From Akkermansia muciniphila (GTDB taxonomy: Bacteria > Verrucomicrobiota > Verrucomicrobiia > Opitutales > Opitutaceae), in NCBI GenBank assembly GCA_945888375.1, contig CAMCZZ010000004.1, positions 112,499 through 176,498 of the forward strand: a stretch of DNA of 64,000 bases, read 5' to 3'. Under the pieces are notes generated by a model. The model was not told the origin of the DNA. It made no database searches and saw nothing but the letters and a program-made list of their open reading frames with translations. Positions 35,842-44,581 of this stretch are shown piece after piece. Position numbers and translations under genes: made by a program. The first letter of the stretch is position 1, and each line of letters starts with the position of its first letter.

Positions 35842-35908
35842 TTTGGGGATAGGGGACGAAATGTGTAGGAGAGGTGGCTTAAAAACGATGCAAAAGTCGG
35901 GCGCAGGA

Positions 35909-36832
35909 TTAGAACAGGACGCCGGCTCCGGGGGCGGGGGCGGCCATGGGATTCGATCCATCAAAGGAAGGCGGGGGAGGAGGCGGTGGCACCACAAGGA
36001 TCTTGGTCTCGGTGACCTTGGGCACACCTTCCTCGCGTTTCACCTCGGCGCTGGGCGGGGTGACGGTAAGAGCACCCACGGTGAAGGTAGTGGGGCCATC
36101 TTTAAAGACATCGCCGGCCTTGGCCACTTGGAGGCTGCCATCGGGAAGCTTAAAGGTAACCTCGGGGACGCCCTCGGGGGTGCGGGTGCGGGCGTCGAGC
36201 TGGGTCTCCACGCCGGTCACGGTATCGCGCACAACAGCGAGCGCGACGGTCTCCACGATGGGTGTGCCGCCCTCGACTTGGATTTTGCGTCGCTCGGCGG
36301 AGAAGCGGACGATCTCCAGATTCAAGTCGGGGATTTTCTTACCGGTGGTTCCGAAAACGACGTCGTCCGTCTGAACCTTGAGGAAATTACCCTTGGCCTT
36401 GGGGCCCTCGCCCACGTAGCCGACCAATTGAAGGCGAAAAAGCGGCTGGGTAACCTTTACCAACTCCAAACCAAAACGGTCCTTGGGCGTGGTATCCTCG
36501 ACGGGGGTGAGATCGATCACCTTTGGCGTGTAACGCGGAACCGTGACGGTGAAGCGCTTCGTCTCCACGTTGTAATAAATTTTGGGCGGAGTAAAAACGT
36601 CGAAGACCCAATTTTCGCCAGCGGTCTGCTGGGGGGCCACGGCCCACTGACGGGTCTCGGGTTTTACCACTGCCAACGAGGTGGCCTCGTATAGCGCGCC
36701 TGAAACTGGAGGAGTGACCGTCTCGCGCAGTGCGGAGATAGCGCTGTTTTGAAGCAAGGCCCAGCCACAGGCACCGAGAAAAACAAGGCCGCCGGCGGCG
36801 ATGAAAAGAGTATCTTGAGTCTTGGCGGACAT
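35909..36832 (-). CDS. Amuc_1099 family pilus-like system protein
   Basis: 307 aa: short cytosolic N-terminus, one membrane helix (LFIAAGGLVFLGACGWALL, ~9-27), then a periplasmic beta-rich region (NWVFDVFTPPKIYYN, FRLQLVGYVGEG, NFLKVQTDDVVFGTTGKK) and a Pro-rich C-terminus (VPPPPPPPSFDG). Position and layout suggest a counterpart of PilP or a GspC-like protein that links inner-membrane parts to the secretin. The PFxLQLVGYxGxG segment is compatible with that role. It is 5 bases downstream of the Amuc_1100-like gene and 67 bases before the secretin gene. The assignment rests on resemblance and synteny. Confidence 0.85.
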   Translation of the reverse strand: MSAKTQDTLFIAAGGLVFLGACGWALLQNSAISALRETVTPPVSGALYEATSLAVVKPETRQWAVAPQQTAGENWVFDVFTPPKIYYNVETKRFTVTVPRYTPKVIDLTPVEDTTPKDRFGLELVKVTQPLFRLQLVGYVGEGPKAKGNFLKVQTDDVVFGTTGKKIPDLNLEIVRFSAERRKIQVEGGTPIVETVALAVVRDTVTGVETQLDARTRTPEGVPEVTFKLPDGSLQVAKAGDVFKDGPTTFTVGALTVTPPSAEVKREEGVPKVTETKILVVPPPPPPPSFDGSNPMAAPAPGAGVLF

Positions 36833-36837
36833 GGGGC

Positions 36838-37836
36838 TCAGGGGGTGGCGGCGGGCGCCTGGTTTTTATCAACGAGCGAGACGATTTCCACGGTGACGGT
36901 GAAGCGCGATTCGGTGGGCACGACCAAGGGCTGTTCCTCAATCACTACCGCACCATTCAGAGAGGCATCGCCAAAAACCGCCGCGGTGGCCTGCCGAGGC
37001 GTGGGCGCCTGGCCGGAGGCATCCTTATTCAAGGCCTCCACCTCCACGGAACGCACCACCACCGGGAGTTTGAAGGAGGCGAGTTCGTTCAGGAAATTGC
37101 GCAAAGCGGAGGTGTAGCCAGTGAAGGTGATGCGGAAAGGCTGGGTTTCCACAAACCCGGGGACGCGGGCGGAGGTGCCCGGATCGATGGTGAAAAAATC
37201 ACCCGCCGAATCAGAATATCCGGACGAAGGGGAAGCCTGCCCGGCGGCGAGAGCCTCTTCCTGCAAGCGTTTCTCCTCGGCCGAGAGCGGTCGCTCGCGT
37301 TGCAGGCCAATGAACTCTGCCGGTTGTGAGGCAATCAAGGCCGTCATCAAATATTCCGCATACTGCCGCTGAATGAACACGGCGGGAATCAACTCCGCCT
37401 CGGGCCCGGTCTTGGCGTAGTCAGTGAAGCCGAAACGGGTATCCAGAGCAGTGCGGATAGAGGCGGCCTCGGCGGCGGCGCGCACACGCTCGACGTAATA
37501 CGACAGATCGAAATAGGCGTCGGTGGAGGTGGCGGGGACCTTGGCGGAAGCAATTTTTTGAGCGACCTCGCTGGTGGAGCGAAGCTCGCCGCGGATCTCC
37601 TCGCGCACTTTTTCCACTTGGGCGCGGGCGGCTTCGACTGTCGCGAGATTTTCCCTCGACGGAAAAGGATTCTCCGAGGCAAAGCCCTGCAGCATCTGCT
37701 TCTTCTGTTCGGTCTGAGCCCGCTCCTGCCGGATCAGGCTGCTTTGGCTAAAAAGCAGCCAGGCCTGACCGGCGGTCAGGGCGCCCGCCAGCAGCATGGA
37801 AGTATAAAAAACGGGATGGGATTTAAAGCTGGCCAT
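36838..37836 (-). CDS. Amuc_1100 family pilus-like protein (PilO-like)
   Basis: 332 aa: a single membrane helix at residues ~9-30 (FYTSMLLAGALTAGQAWLLF), a coiled coil (~35-95, SLIRQERAQTEQKKQMLQGF and following), then an alpha/beta domain including RITFTGYTSALRNFLNELASFKLPVVVRSVEV (two blocks, ~235-265). This is the layout of PilO and GspM-like proteins. In Akkermansia muciniphila the homologous position holds Amuc_1100, a ~317-aa outer-surface protein known as a TLR2 agonist. It lies 4 bases after the PilM-like gene and 5 before the Amuc_1099-like gene. Family is judged from layout and gene order. Confidence 0.85.
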   Translation of the reverse strand: MASFKSHPVFYTSMLLAGALTAGQAWLLFSQSSLIRQERAQTEQKKQMLQGFASENPFPSRENLATVEAARAQVEKVREEIRGELRSTSEVAQKIASAKVPATSTDAYFDLSYYVERVRAAAEAASIRTALDTRFGFTDYAKTGPEAELIPAVFIQRQYAEYLMTALIASQPAEFIGLQRERPLSAEEKRLQEEALAAGQASPSSGYSDSAGDFFTIDPGTSARVPGFVETQPFRITFTGYTSALRNFLNELASFKLPVVVRSVEVEALNKDASGQAPTPRQATAAVFGDASLNGAVVIEEQPLVVPTESRFTVTVEIVSLVDKNQAPAATP

Positions 37837-37840
37837 GGGG

Positions 37841-39556
37841 TCAGAGGGGGCGCGCGGGATCGATCACGAGAATGAAGTCAAAACGCAGAATTCCAGGGGT
37901 ATTGGCGTCGAAGCTTTCCTTCTCGACGGCGGAGATAAACTGGGAATCCACGAAACTGGCAAGGAGGGTCTTAACCCGCTCGTAAGAATCGGGCGAAACG
38001 CGAGATACTGGATTATTACGGTCGAGCAAACGACCGCTGACCTGCAGGCGCAGGACTGGTTTCAGGGGATTGCCGTTGGCATCGAGCTGGGGCTCGGTCG
38101 GGACCGGCTCGGCACCGAAAAGACCGCCGGCGGCGGCATCGGCCGGGCCGCTGCGCAGCACTTGCAGACTTTCGAGCCAGACATCCTCGACCTTGACCAG
38201 ACGGTCCTGAAGATCGGAGAAGAAGTTGATCCAGTTATTCTTGGACTCGGAAAGGCTTTGCACCGCGGCAATTTCGGCCTTGGCTTGCTCGAGGGCCTCC
38301 AGGTTTTCCTTGAGCTTAGACTGGACGACCTGCAGCGGGAGGATGCCCTTGTTGACTTCTCCCACTTGGGACCGGGCGGCGGCCAGCGTGCGGGAAGACT
38401 GGACGACGAGCGGCAAGAGCGAGGCAGCGACTAGCGCGGCCGCGGCGATCAACATCGGCTGGCGTTTACGAAAGGCCAGTTTGGAGGCGATTGCCGGAGG
38501 CAGGAGGTTGAGGACCTTCCGGCCGCGGGCAGGCGGGAGCGCGAGACCGATGAGGCTGGCCAGCACCGGGGCGAGCGCCGCCGCCTGACCCGCTCCGGAT
38601 CCAATACCGACACGCCGGAAGGGATCGAGAGGCTCGACCGGCATTTTGAGTTTTTCCTGCAACTGGCCGGGCAAATCGGCGAGCACGGAACCACCCCCGG
38701 TCAGATATAGCGCGACCGGTTGCTCGGTGCCGCTCTGCCGCCGGTAATTCACAATCGAACGGGTAAGCTCCAGATGGAGCTTGGAAATGAAACTGGCAAC
38801 CGCATGCCGGACCGCGAGGCGGATCGGAGAAGCCTCCGGCAAGTCGCTTTCCCCGTTGAGGATCTGAACTTTCAGACTTTCGGCGTGAGTAAAGTCGTTT
38901 TTAATCTCGTCCGCGATCGCCTGGGTGAGGGTATTGCCCGCCAGCGGAATCGTGCGGACAAAAAACCGGTCGGCATCCACGAAAATCAAATTGGTCGAAC
39001 GAGCCCCGATATCCGCAATGATTGCGGTGCCAGTGATTTCTGGATAATTATAACGGAAACAACGAGTTACAGCCACGCTAGATGGCGTCACCGAGACAAC
39101 GGAAAGCTTGGAGGAAGTGAGTGCGGCGCAGGCTCCCTCGACGACCTCGGTCTTGGCTGCGGCGAGCATCAACTCGAGGTCCAAACCCTGCTCGGAGACG
39201 ACCTCGTAGTCCCAAATCACCTCGTCGAGTGAGTAAGGAATATTCTGCTGCGCCTCGAATTGCACGATTTTGGCGCGCTTCGACACGTCAACCGTGGGGA
39301 TCTTGATAAACTTGCCCAGAATGTGATGGCCGGGTAAGCCGACCGCGGCCGCCCCGGAAAACTTCTCGCGGCGCGCCGTGTCGGCCAGCGCCTGGGCGAT
39401 CATCGAGGTCCACTCCTCCTCCAGGGACGCATCGGGATTGAAGGCGTCGAGGGCCAGTTTCTCAAGCTGTAAGCGACCGGCCTTGTCGCTGCTCAAAAGG
39501 CCGCAAACGAGGTGACCGGCGCCGCAATCCACTGCGAGAACGCGGGGTAAGGACAT
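37841..39556 (-). CDS. PilM-PilN-like fusion, Amuc_1101 family
   Basis: 571 aa. Residues ~1-345 are an actin/FtsA-like PilM domain: phosphate loops in RVLAVDCGAGHLVCGLL and ADIGARSTNLIFVD, a YSLDEVIWDYEVV segment and LTGGGSVLADLPG. The next ~25 residues form a membrane helix (RQPMLIAAAALVAASLLPLVV), followed by a coiled coil and a periplasmic PilN-like domain with WINFFSDLQDRLVKVEDVWLESL (two blocks). In proteobacteria PilM and PilN are separate proteins and PilM binds the PilN N-terminus, so the fusion covalently joins these partners. The ATG at 39556 is used because it places the first strand at residue 4. Confidence 0.9.
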   Translation of the reverse strand: MSLPRVLAVDCGAGHLVCGLLSSDKAGRLQLEKLALDAFNPDASLEEEWTSMIAQALADTARREKFSGAAAVGLPGHHILGKFIKIPTVDVSKRAKIVQFEAQQNIPYSLDEVIWDYEVVSEQGLDLELMLAAAKTEVVEGACAALTSSKLSVVSVTPSSVAVTRCFRYNYPEITGTAIIADIGARSTNLIFVDADRFFVRTIPLAGNTLTQAIADEIKNDFTHAESLKVQILNGESDLPEASPIRLAVRHAVASFISKLHLELTRSIVNYRRQSGTEQPVALYLTGGGSVLADLPGQLQEKLKMPVEPLDPFRRVGIGSGAGQAAALAPVLASLIGLALPPARGRKVLNLLPPAIASKLAFRKRQPMLIAAAALVAASLLPLVVQSSRTLAAARSQVGEVNKGILPLQVVQSKLKENLEALEQAKAEIAAVQSLSESKNNWINFFSDLQDRLVKVEDVWLESLQVLRSGPADAAAGGLFGAEPVPTEPQLDANGNPLKPVLRLQVSGRLLDRNNPVSRVSPDSYERVKTLLASFVDSQFISAVEKESFDANTPGILRFDFILVIDPARPL

Positions 39557-39616
39557 AGGGGAAAGGTTTTGTTTTTCAGTAGTGATTATTTCCAGCAAGC
39601 CGAAACTTGCGGGAAA

Positions 39617-40240
39617 CTAGCGCTGAGCCTCGCGGCGCAGACACGTCGGGGCGCGCCGCTGGGGATCGTGAGCGAAGGGCGTGAGATACTGGGGCAGGAG
39701 CAAGCCCTCGTTGGCCGCCGCTTCGGCGCCCACCTTGTCGCGAAAATTTTTGACTCGTTCGCCGGTCTTTAAATCTGGCGCGATCGCGCCGCGCGCCGCC
39801 GCTTGCGGCTCCCCCCCGACTTCGAGATCTACCAAATAATATTTTACATCAGACCGGAGCTTGTCGCGACGCACAAGCTCGGGTGGTAAGTAAAAACGCA
39901 CCTGGGCCCTGCCGCCCTCGAGCGTGATCGCTTCGCAGCTGGCGCGGTAAAAAACCGTCCGGGCCTCGCCCTTCGCATTGGTCGCCTCGCAAGCCAGGCT
40001 CAAAAGGATGCGCACGCGATCGACAAATTCTCCCGTCACCGCCTTGCCGCCGGGGCGCACCTCGAGCTCCACCTCGGCCTCGAGCCATTGGTCGTTATCC
40101 AGACGCGGCATCGTGAACTTGATCCCGGCGACCGCGACCTGCGGCACCGGTGCGGCAGCCGGGGTGGACTGCGCAAAGGCCTGTAACGAGATAGCAAATA
40201 CCAAGATCGCCAGGGTAACGATGAACGGAGGGAACTTCAT
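39617..40240 (-). CDS. Amuc_1102 family pilus-like protein
   Basis: 207-aa exported protein with a signal peptide (VTLAILVFAISLQAFAQ, cleavage near residue 23) and a compact beta-rich domain (IKFTMPRLDNDQWLEAEVELEV; REVDRVRILLSLACEA-like strand; FYLPPELVRRDKLRSDVKYYLVDLEVGG in two blocks). The C-terminus is basic. It matches the first gene of the Akkermansia cluster in position and kind (Amuc_1102). Function is unknown; a periplasmic or surface part of the pilus-like machine is likely. It is first in the run of five, 60 bases before the PilM-like gene and divergent from a NUDIX gene. Confidence 0.83.
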   Translation of the reverse strand: MKFPPFIVTLAILVFAISLQAFAQSTPAAAPVPQVAVAGIKFTMPRLDNDQWLEAEVELEVRPGGKAVTGEFVDRVRILLSLACEATNAKGEARTVFYRASCEAITLEGGRAQVRFYLPPELVRRDKLRSDVKYYLVDLEVGGEPQAAARGAIAPDLKTGERVKNFRDKVGAEAAANEGLLLPQYLTPFAHDPQRRAPTCLRREAQR

Positions 40241-40349
40241 GGGCGGGAGTTACATGCTTGGCCATGCGGGCGGGCGCGTCACGCTTAAAGTCCTTTGCAA
40301 GGGCGCTTGCACGCGGACCCGCGACCGTCGTTTCTCTCCACCCATTCGC

Positions 40350-40880
40350 ATGTCCTCCCCAGATCCCCAGCCCCCGTCCGCCCTGCTTGGCTACAAAATA
40401 GCGGTCCTAGTGTTCATCCAGAATACCCAAGGCGAACAACTCCTTCTCTTGCGGGCCAAGCCGCCCAACCTTGGCACCTGGTCCCCCATCGGCGGCAAGC
40501 TCGAGACCGCCACCGGCGAATCGCCCTTCGAGTGCGCCGTGCGCGAGACCCGCGAAGAAACCGGCCACGAAATCACCACCGCTGACCTGCATCTGTTCGC
40601 CATGATCGCGGAAAAAGCCTACGAGGGTGCCTCCCACTGGCTTTTGTTCCTTTTTCGCTGCGACCGCCCCCTCGACCACCTGCCCGCCACAATGGAGGAG
40701 GGGGGGTTCGGGTTTTTTTCCCGCGAAGAAATCGAACGCCTGCCCCTGCCCGAGACCGACCGGGAGGCCCTCTGGCGTATTTATGATCAACACCGGCACG
40801 GCTTCGTCGCCCTGCGCGCCGACTGCTCGCCCGGGCAACCATTGGACTTGGTCGTCGAACAAATCACCTCCACGCCTTGA
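40350..40880 (+). CDS. NUDIX hydrolase
   Basis: 176-aa NUDIX enzyme, hydrolysing a nucleoside diphosphate linked to another moiety. The NUDIX box reads GGKLETATGESPFECA then VRETREETGHE. It conforms to the RExxEExG metal-binding core but has two extra residues between the first glycine and the first glutamate compared with Gx5E. The C-terminal half has a HWLLFLFRCDRPL strand and a GFFSREEIERLPLP segment typical of NUDIX folds. The substrate cannot be told. The ATG at 40350 gives the domain directly. Divergent from the pilus-like operon. Confidence 0.9.
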   Translation: MSSPDPQPPSALLGYKIAVLVFIQNTQGEQLLLLRAKPPNLGTWSPIGGKLETATGESPFECAVRETREETGHEITTADLHLFAMIAEKAYEGASHWLLFLFRCDRPLDHLPATMEEGGFGFFSREEIERLPLPETDREALWRIYDQHRHGFVALRADCSPGQPLDLVVEQITSTP

Positions 40881-40965
40881 CCCACGGCAGCGGGAATCGC
40901 TCTTGATTTCCCCGTCCGCCGAAGAACACTGCCACTTTTCCATTTCTCAACCACCGCCCTTACAC

Positions 40966-42078
40966 GTGAGCAAGAAGCCCTCCGCCCCCGCCGAAACCGG
41001 CGTCGCCCCCGCCGCCACGCCATCCCTGCCCAGCCCCCACGCCCAAGCTCCGGCCAACGCCGCGCTGACCGCTGAGCAAAAGATCGAGCTTTACCGTAAA
41101 ATGGTGCGCATCCGTCGTTTCGAGGAACGCTGCCTCCCCGTTTACAACGCCGGCAAGATCGGTGGCTTCCTCCACCTTTACATCGGCCAGGAAGCCGTCG
41201 CCGTCGGCGCCTGCTCGCTCATGGGCAAGGATGATCACGTGATCACCGCCTACCGCGACCACGGCCACGCCATCGCCGTCGGCATGGATACCAAGCCCCT
41301 GATGGCCGAGCTCTACGGCAAAGTCACCGGTTGCTCCAAGGGCAAGGGCGGCTCCATGCACTACTTTGCCCCCGATCTGAATTACTGGGGCGGCCACGGC
41401 ATCGTCGGCGGCCAGATCCCCCTCGGGACCGGCCTTGCCTACGGCGTAAAATACCAGGGCAAAAAAGGCGCCGCCATGGCTTTCATGGGCGACGGTGCCG
41501 TCAACCAAGGCGCCGTGCACGAGGCCTATAATCTCGCCGCACTCTGGGACTTGCCCGTCCTGTTCGTGATCGAGAACAACCGCTACTCCATGGGCACCTC
41601 CCAGGAACGCTCCTCCGCCGGGGAGCTCGGCAAACGCGCCGAGGCCTACGACATGAAGTGGTATGTCTGCGGCGGCCACGATATTTACGAAGTCCGCGCC
41701 ACCCTCGACGAAGCCCTCCGCTGCGCCCGCGAACAACACAAACCGGCCGTGGTCGAGATCGATACCTACCGCTACCGCGGCCACTCCGTCGCCGACCCCG
41801 ATAAAACCTACCGCGATCGCAAGGAGATCGAGGACTACCGCAATACCAAGGACCCGCTCCAGATTTTCCAAAACCAACTGGTATTCGAGAAAGTCCTCAC
41901 GGATACCCTCATCGCCGAGATCGACACCGCCGCCCGCGCCGAGGCCGACCGCGCCGTTGAATTCGCCGAAGCCTCCCCCTTCCCCACCGCTGAGGATATC
42001 CAGAAGGATGTTTACTGGGAGACCGACCAACCCCAGCGCACCAGCGAAGGCCGCATCTTCTTTAACAGCATCGATTAA
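40966..42078 (+). CDS. pdhA: Pyruvate dehydrogenase E1 component, alpha subunit
   Basis: E1-alpha binds thiamine diphosphate with E1-beta and decarboxylates pyruvate, passing the acetyl group to lipoyl-E2. The 370-aa product shows KMVRIRRFEERC near residue 45, YIGQEAVAVGA, the ThDP/Mg site GDGAVNQGAVHEAYNLAALW...ENN near residue 174-205, and the conserved loop YRYRGHSVADPDKTYR. A GTG at 40966 is used. Its ~35-residue Ala/Pro-rich N-terminal extension precedes the first conserved helix, so the true start could lie slightly downstream. First gene of pdhA-pdhB-pdhC. Confidence 0.95.
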   Translation: MSKKPSAPAETGVAPAATPSLPSPHAQAPANAALTAEQKIELYRKMVRIRRFEERCLPVYNAGKIGGFLHLYIGQEAVAVGACSLMGKDDHVITAYRDHGHAIAVGMDTKPLMAELYGKVTGCSKGKGGSMHYFAPDLNYWGGHGIVGGQIPLGTGLAYGVKYQGKKGAAMAFMGDGAVNQGAVHEAYNLAALWDLPVLFVIENNRYSMGTSQERSSAGELGKRAEAYDMKWYVCGGHDIYEVRATLDEALRCAREQHKPAVVEIDTYRYRGHSVADPDKTYRDRKEIEDYRNTKDPLQIFQNQLVFEKVLTDTLIAEIDTAARAEADRAVEFAEASPFPTAEDIQKDVYWETDQPQRTSEGRIFFNSID

Positions 42079-42113
42079 ACCTATTTCCGCTTTTCCCCGT
42101 TTTCGCTTTTCCA

Positions 42114-43094
42114 ATGGCCACCCTCACCTACCGCGAAGCCATCCGCGCCGCCCTCTCCGAAGAAATCGAACGCGACCCGAACGTCGTCATCCTGGGCGAG
42201 GAAGTCGCCCAGTTTAACGGCGCCTACAAGGTCACCGAGGGCATGCTCGAGAAGTATGGCCCGAAGCGCATCGTCGACACCCCCATCTCCGAAGCCGGCT
42301 TCATCGGCATGGGCATCGGCGCCTCCATGCTCGGTATCCGCCCCGTGATGGAGCTGATGTTCTGGTCCTTTTTCTCCGTCGCCTACGACCAGATCGTCAA
42401 CAACGCCGCCAACGTGCGCTACATGTCGGGCGGCCAGATCGCCTGCCCCATCGTCATCCGCGGCCCCGCCAACGGCGGCACCAACGTCGGCGCCACCCAC
42501 TCCCACACCCCGGAAAACATCCTCGCCCACCACCCGGGCCTGAAGGTGGTCGTGCCCTCCAACGCCGCCGACGCGAAGGCGCTGATGAAGACCGCCATCC
42601 GCGACAACGACCCGGTGATGTTCCTCGAAAACACCCTCCTCTACGGCATCCCCGGGGAGGTGCCCGAGGGCGACATCACCCTGCCCTTCGGCCGCGCCGC
42701 CATCGCCCGCGAGGGCAAGGACCTCACCATCGTCGCCTACGGCCGCTGCGTCGTCCACTCCCTCGCCGCCGCCCAGCAAATGAAGGCCGAAAAAGGCCTC
42801 GATATCGAGGTGATCGATCTCCGCACCATCCGCCCGCTGGATGTGAACACTATCTTGAAGTCCGTCGCCAAGACCCATCGCGTCCTGATCGTCGAAGAAC
42901 AGCGCCCCTTCTGCTCGGTCGGGACCATGCTCGCCGCCACCATCCAGGAGGAGGCCTTCGACGAACTCGACGCCCCCATCCTTCGCGTCGGCACCATCGA
43001 TGCCCCCGCCATCTACGCCCCCCCGGTCGAAAAACAATTCCAGCTCCCCAACCCCGATCGCGTGATCGCTGGCATCCTCAAGGTGATGCGTTGA
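42114..43094 (+). CDS. pdhB: Pyruvate dehydrogenase E1 component, beta subunit
   Basis: 326-aa transketolase-like beta subunit. It has LTYREAIRAALSEEI at the start, ILGEEVAQFNGAYKVTEGM, the Pyr-domain segment FMFWSF-like YDQIVNNAANVRYM near residue 89-102, HHPGLKVVVPSNAADAK and the C-domain VIDLRTIRPLD. It pairs with pdhA, 35 bases upstream. The initiator ATG at 42114 opens with MATLTYREA as expected. Confidence 0.97.
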   Translation: MATLTYREAIRAALSEEIERDPNVVILGEEVAQFNGAYKVTEGMLEKYGPKRIVDTPISEAGFIGMGIGASMLGIRPVMELMFWSFFSVAYDQIVNNAANVRYMSGGQIACPIVIRGPANGGTNVGATHSHTPENILAHHPGLKVVVPSNAADAKALMKTAIRDNDPVMFLENTLLYGIPGEVPEGDITLPFGRAAIAREGKDLTIVAYGRCVVHSLAAAQQMKAEKGLDIEVIDLRTIRPLDVNTILKSVAKTHRVLIVEEQRPFCSVGTMLAATIQEEAFDELDAPILRVGTIDAPAIYAPPVEKQFQLPNPDRVIAGILKVMR

Positions 43095-43110
43095 GCGCAT
43101 TACCTCGCGA

Positions 43111-43146
43111 CGAAGTCTGAAGTTTAAGATTAAGTTTCAGACTTCG
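43111..43146. repeat. Inverted repeat between pdhB and pdhC
   Basis: An 11-bp stem CGAAGTCTGAA/TTCAGACTTCG (43111-43121 and 43136-43146) with an AT-rich 14-base loop. There is no T run after it. It may moderate transcription or stabilise mRNA between pdhB and pdhC. Confidence 0.6.
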
Positions 43147-43215
43147 GCCCAAGACCGAGCCACGCGCAGAGCTCATTCCCTTCCACCTTAATCTTCCCCC
43201 TTAACCTTTCACAAA

Positions 43216-44511
43216 ATGGCCCAAGTCATCACCATGCCAAAACTCAGCGACACCATGACGGTGGGCACGCTGGTCAAATGGCTTAAAAAAGAAGGCGACG
43301 TCGTCAAATTCGGCACCCTTCTCGCCGAGATCGAGACCGATAAAGCCACCATGGAGTTCGAGTCCTTCGGCGAAGGCACGATCCTGAAGCTCTACGCCGC
43401 CGCCGGCTCCCAAGTCGCCATCGGCGACCCCCTCTGCGCCGTCGGCGCCCCCGGCGAGGCCGCCCCCGCCGCGCCAGCGCCAGCGGTCGCAGCCCCCAGC
43501 ACCCCGGCCCCCGCTCCGAGCCCCGCGCCCGCCCCCGCGCCAGCCGCTCCTGCTCCAGCCCCCGCGCCCACTCCGGCCCCCGCCCCGGCCCCGCTCCGCA
43601 CCGCCGGCGAACGCGTCAAAATCTCCCCGCTCGCGAAAAAACTCGCCGCCTCCAAGGGCCTCGACCCCGCCCTGATCAAAGGCTCCGGCCCCTCCGGTCG
43701 CATCGTGCGGGCCGACGTCCTCGCCGCCGAAACGGCTGGCACCGCCAAGACCGGCTCCACGGCCAAACCCCACTCCGCCGCCGCATCCGCGATCGGTGGA
43801 CTCGCCGCCAAGGGCCCCATCCAGGAAGAGCGCGCCGTCGCCGTCTCGAACATGCGCGGCGTCATCGCCAAGCGCCTCATCGAGTCGAAGATCACCGCGC
43901 CGCACTTCTACCTCGAAATCGAGGTCGACGCCGAACCCCTCGCCGCCCTCCGCACCCAGCTCAACACCGGCCTAGAAAAAGCCGGCATCAAGCTCTCGGT
44001 CAACGACTTCATCCTCAAAGCTAGTGCCGAGGCCCTGCGCAAGGTCCCCGAGGTCAATGCCTCTTGGGAGGGCACCCAAATCCGCTATTTTGGCGGCGCC
44101 CACGTGTCCTTCGCCGTCGCCCTGCCCGACGGCCTCATCACCCCGGTGATCCGCGATAGCCATGAGAAGTCCGTCTTCCAGATCAGCACCGAGGCCAAGG
44201 CCCTCGGCAAACTCGCCAAGGACAAGAAGCTGAAGCCCGATCAATACACCGGCGGCACCTTCTGCGTCTCCAACCTCGGCATGATGGGCATCCCGAAGTT
44301 CTACCCCATCATCAACACGCCCAACGCCGCCATCCTCGGCGTCGGTGCCGCCGTGACGAAACCCGTCGTGAAAAACGGCCAGCTCGCCGTGGGCAGCGTC
44401 CTGACCCTCACCCTGAGCTGCGACCACCGCGTGGTCGATGGCGCCGTCGGCGCCCAGTTCCTCGGTGCGCTCAAGGGGCTGCTCGAGGCCCCCGCCTTGC
44501 TGTTGGTTTAA
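43216..44511 (+). CDS. pdhC: Pyruvate dehydrogenase E2 (dihydrolipoamide acetyltransferase)
   Basis: 431-aa E2 core enzyme that transfers acetyl from E1 to CoA. It has a single lipoyl domain with the lipoylated lysine in ETDKATME (Lys43), an extremely Ala/Pro-rich linker (~residues 80-130), a peripheral-subunit binding domain KISPLAKKLAASKG...GRIVRADV (~135-175), and the catalytic domain ending in SCDHRVVDGAVGAQF with the active-site His. One lipoyl domain is normal for this type. It follows pdhB by 121 bases. The E3 gene is not in the window. Confidence 0.97.
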   Translation: MAQVITMPKLSDTMTVGTLVKWLKKEGDVVKFGTLLAEIETDKATMEFESFGEGTILKLYAAAGSQVAIGDPLCAVGAPGEAAPAAPAPAVAAPSTPAPAPSPAPAPAPAAPAPAPAPTPAPAPAPLRTAGERVKISPLAKKLAASKGLDPALIKGSGPSGRIVRADVLAAETAGTAKTGSTAKPHSAAASAIGGLAAKGPIQEERAVAVSNMRGVIAKRLIESKITAPHFYLEIEVDAEPLAALRTQLNTGLEKAGIKLSVNDFILKASAEALRKVPEVNASWEGTQIRYFGGAHVSFAVALPDGLITPVIRDSHEKSVFQISTEAKALGKLAKDKKLKPDQYTGGTFCVSNLGMMGIPKFYPIINTPNAAILGVGAAVTKPVVKNGQLAVGSVLTLTLSCDHRVVDGAVGAQFLGALKGLLEAPALLLV

Positions 44512-44513
44512 GC

Positions 44514-44542
44514 CCGGATACCGCGATTTTCGCGGAATCCGG
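44514..44542. terminator. Possible bidirectional terminator between pdhC and the SNF2 gene
   Basis: An inverted repeat CCGGATxCCGCG-ATTTT-CGCGGxATCCGG with one A/A mismatch, 2 bases after the pdhC stop and between convergent genes. It lacks a T run on either side, so termination strength is doubtful. Confidence 0.4.
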
Positions 44543-44581
44543 ATCAAAGGGGCGGGCGGCACGCAGCCACCAAACCCAAGG

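Noticed and set aside
35841..36027. N-terminal extension of the secretin gene to 36027
   Set aside because: It overlaps the Amuc_1099-like gene and is Pro/Arg-rich; the signal peptide begins at 35841.
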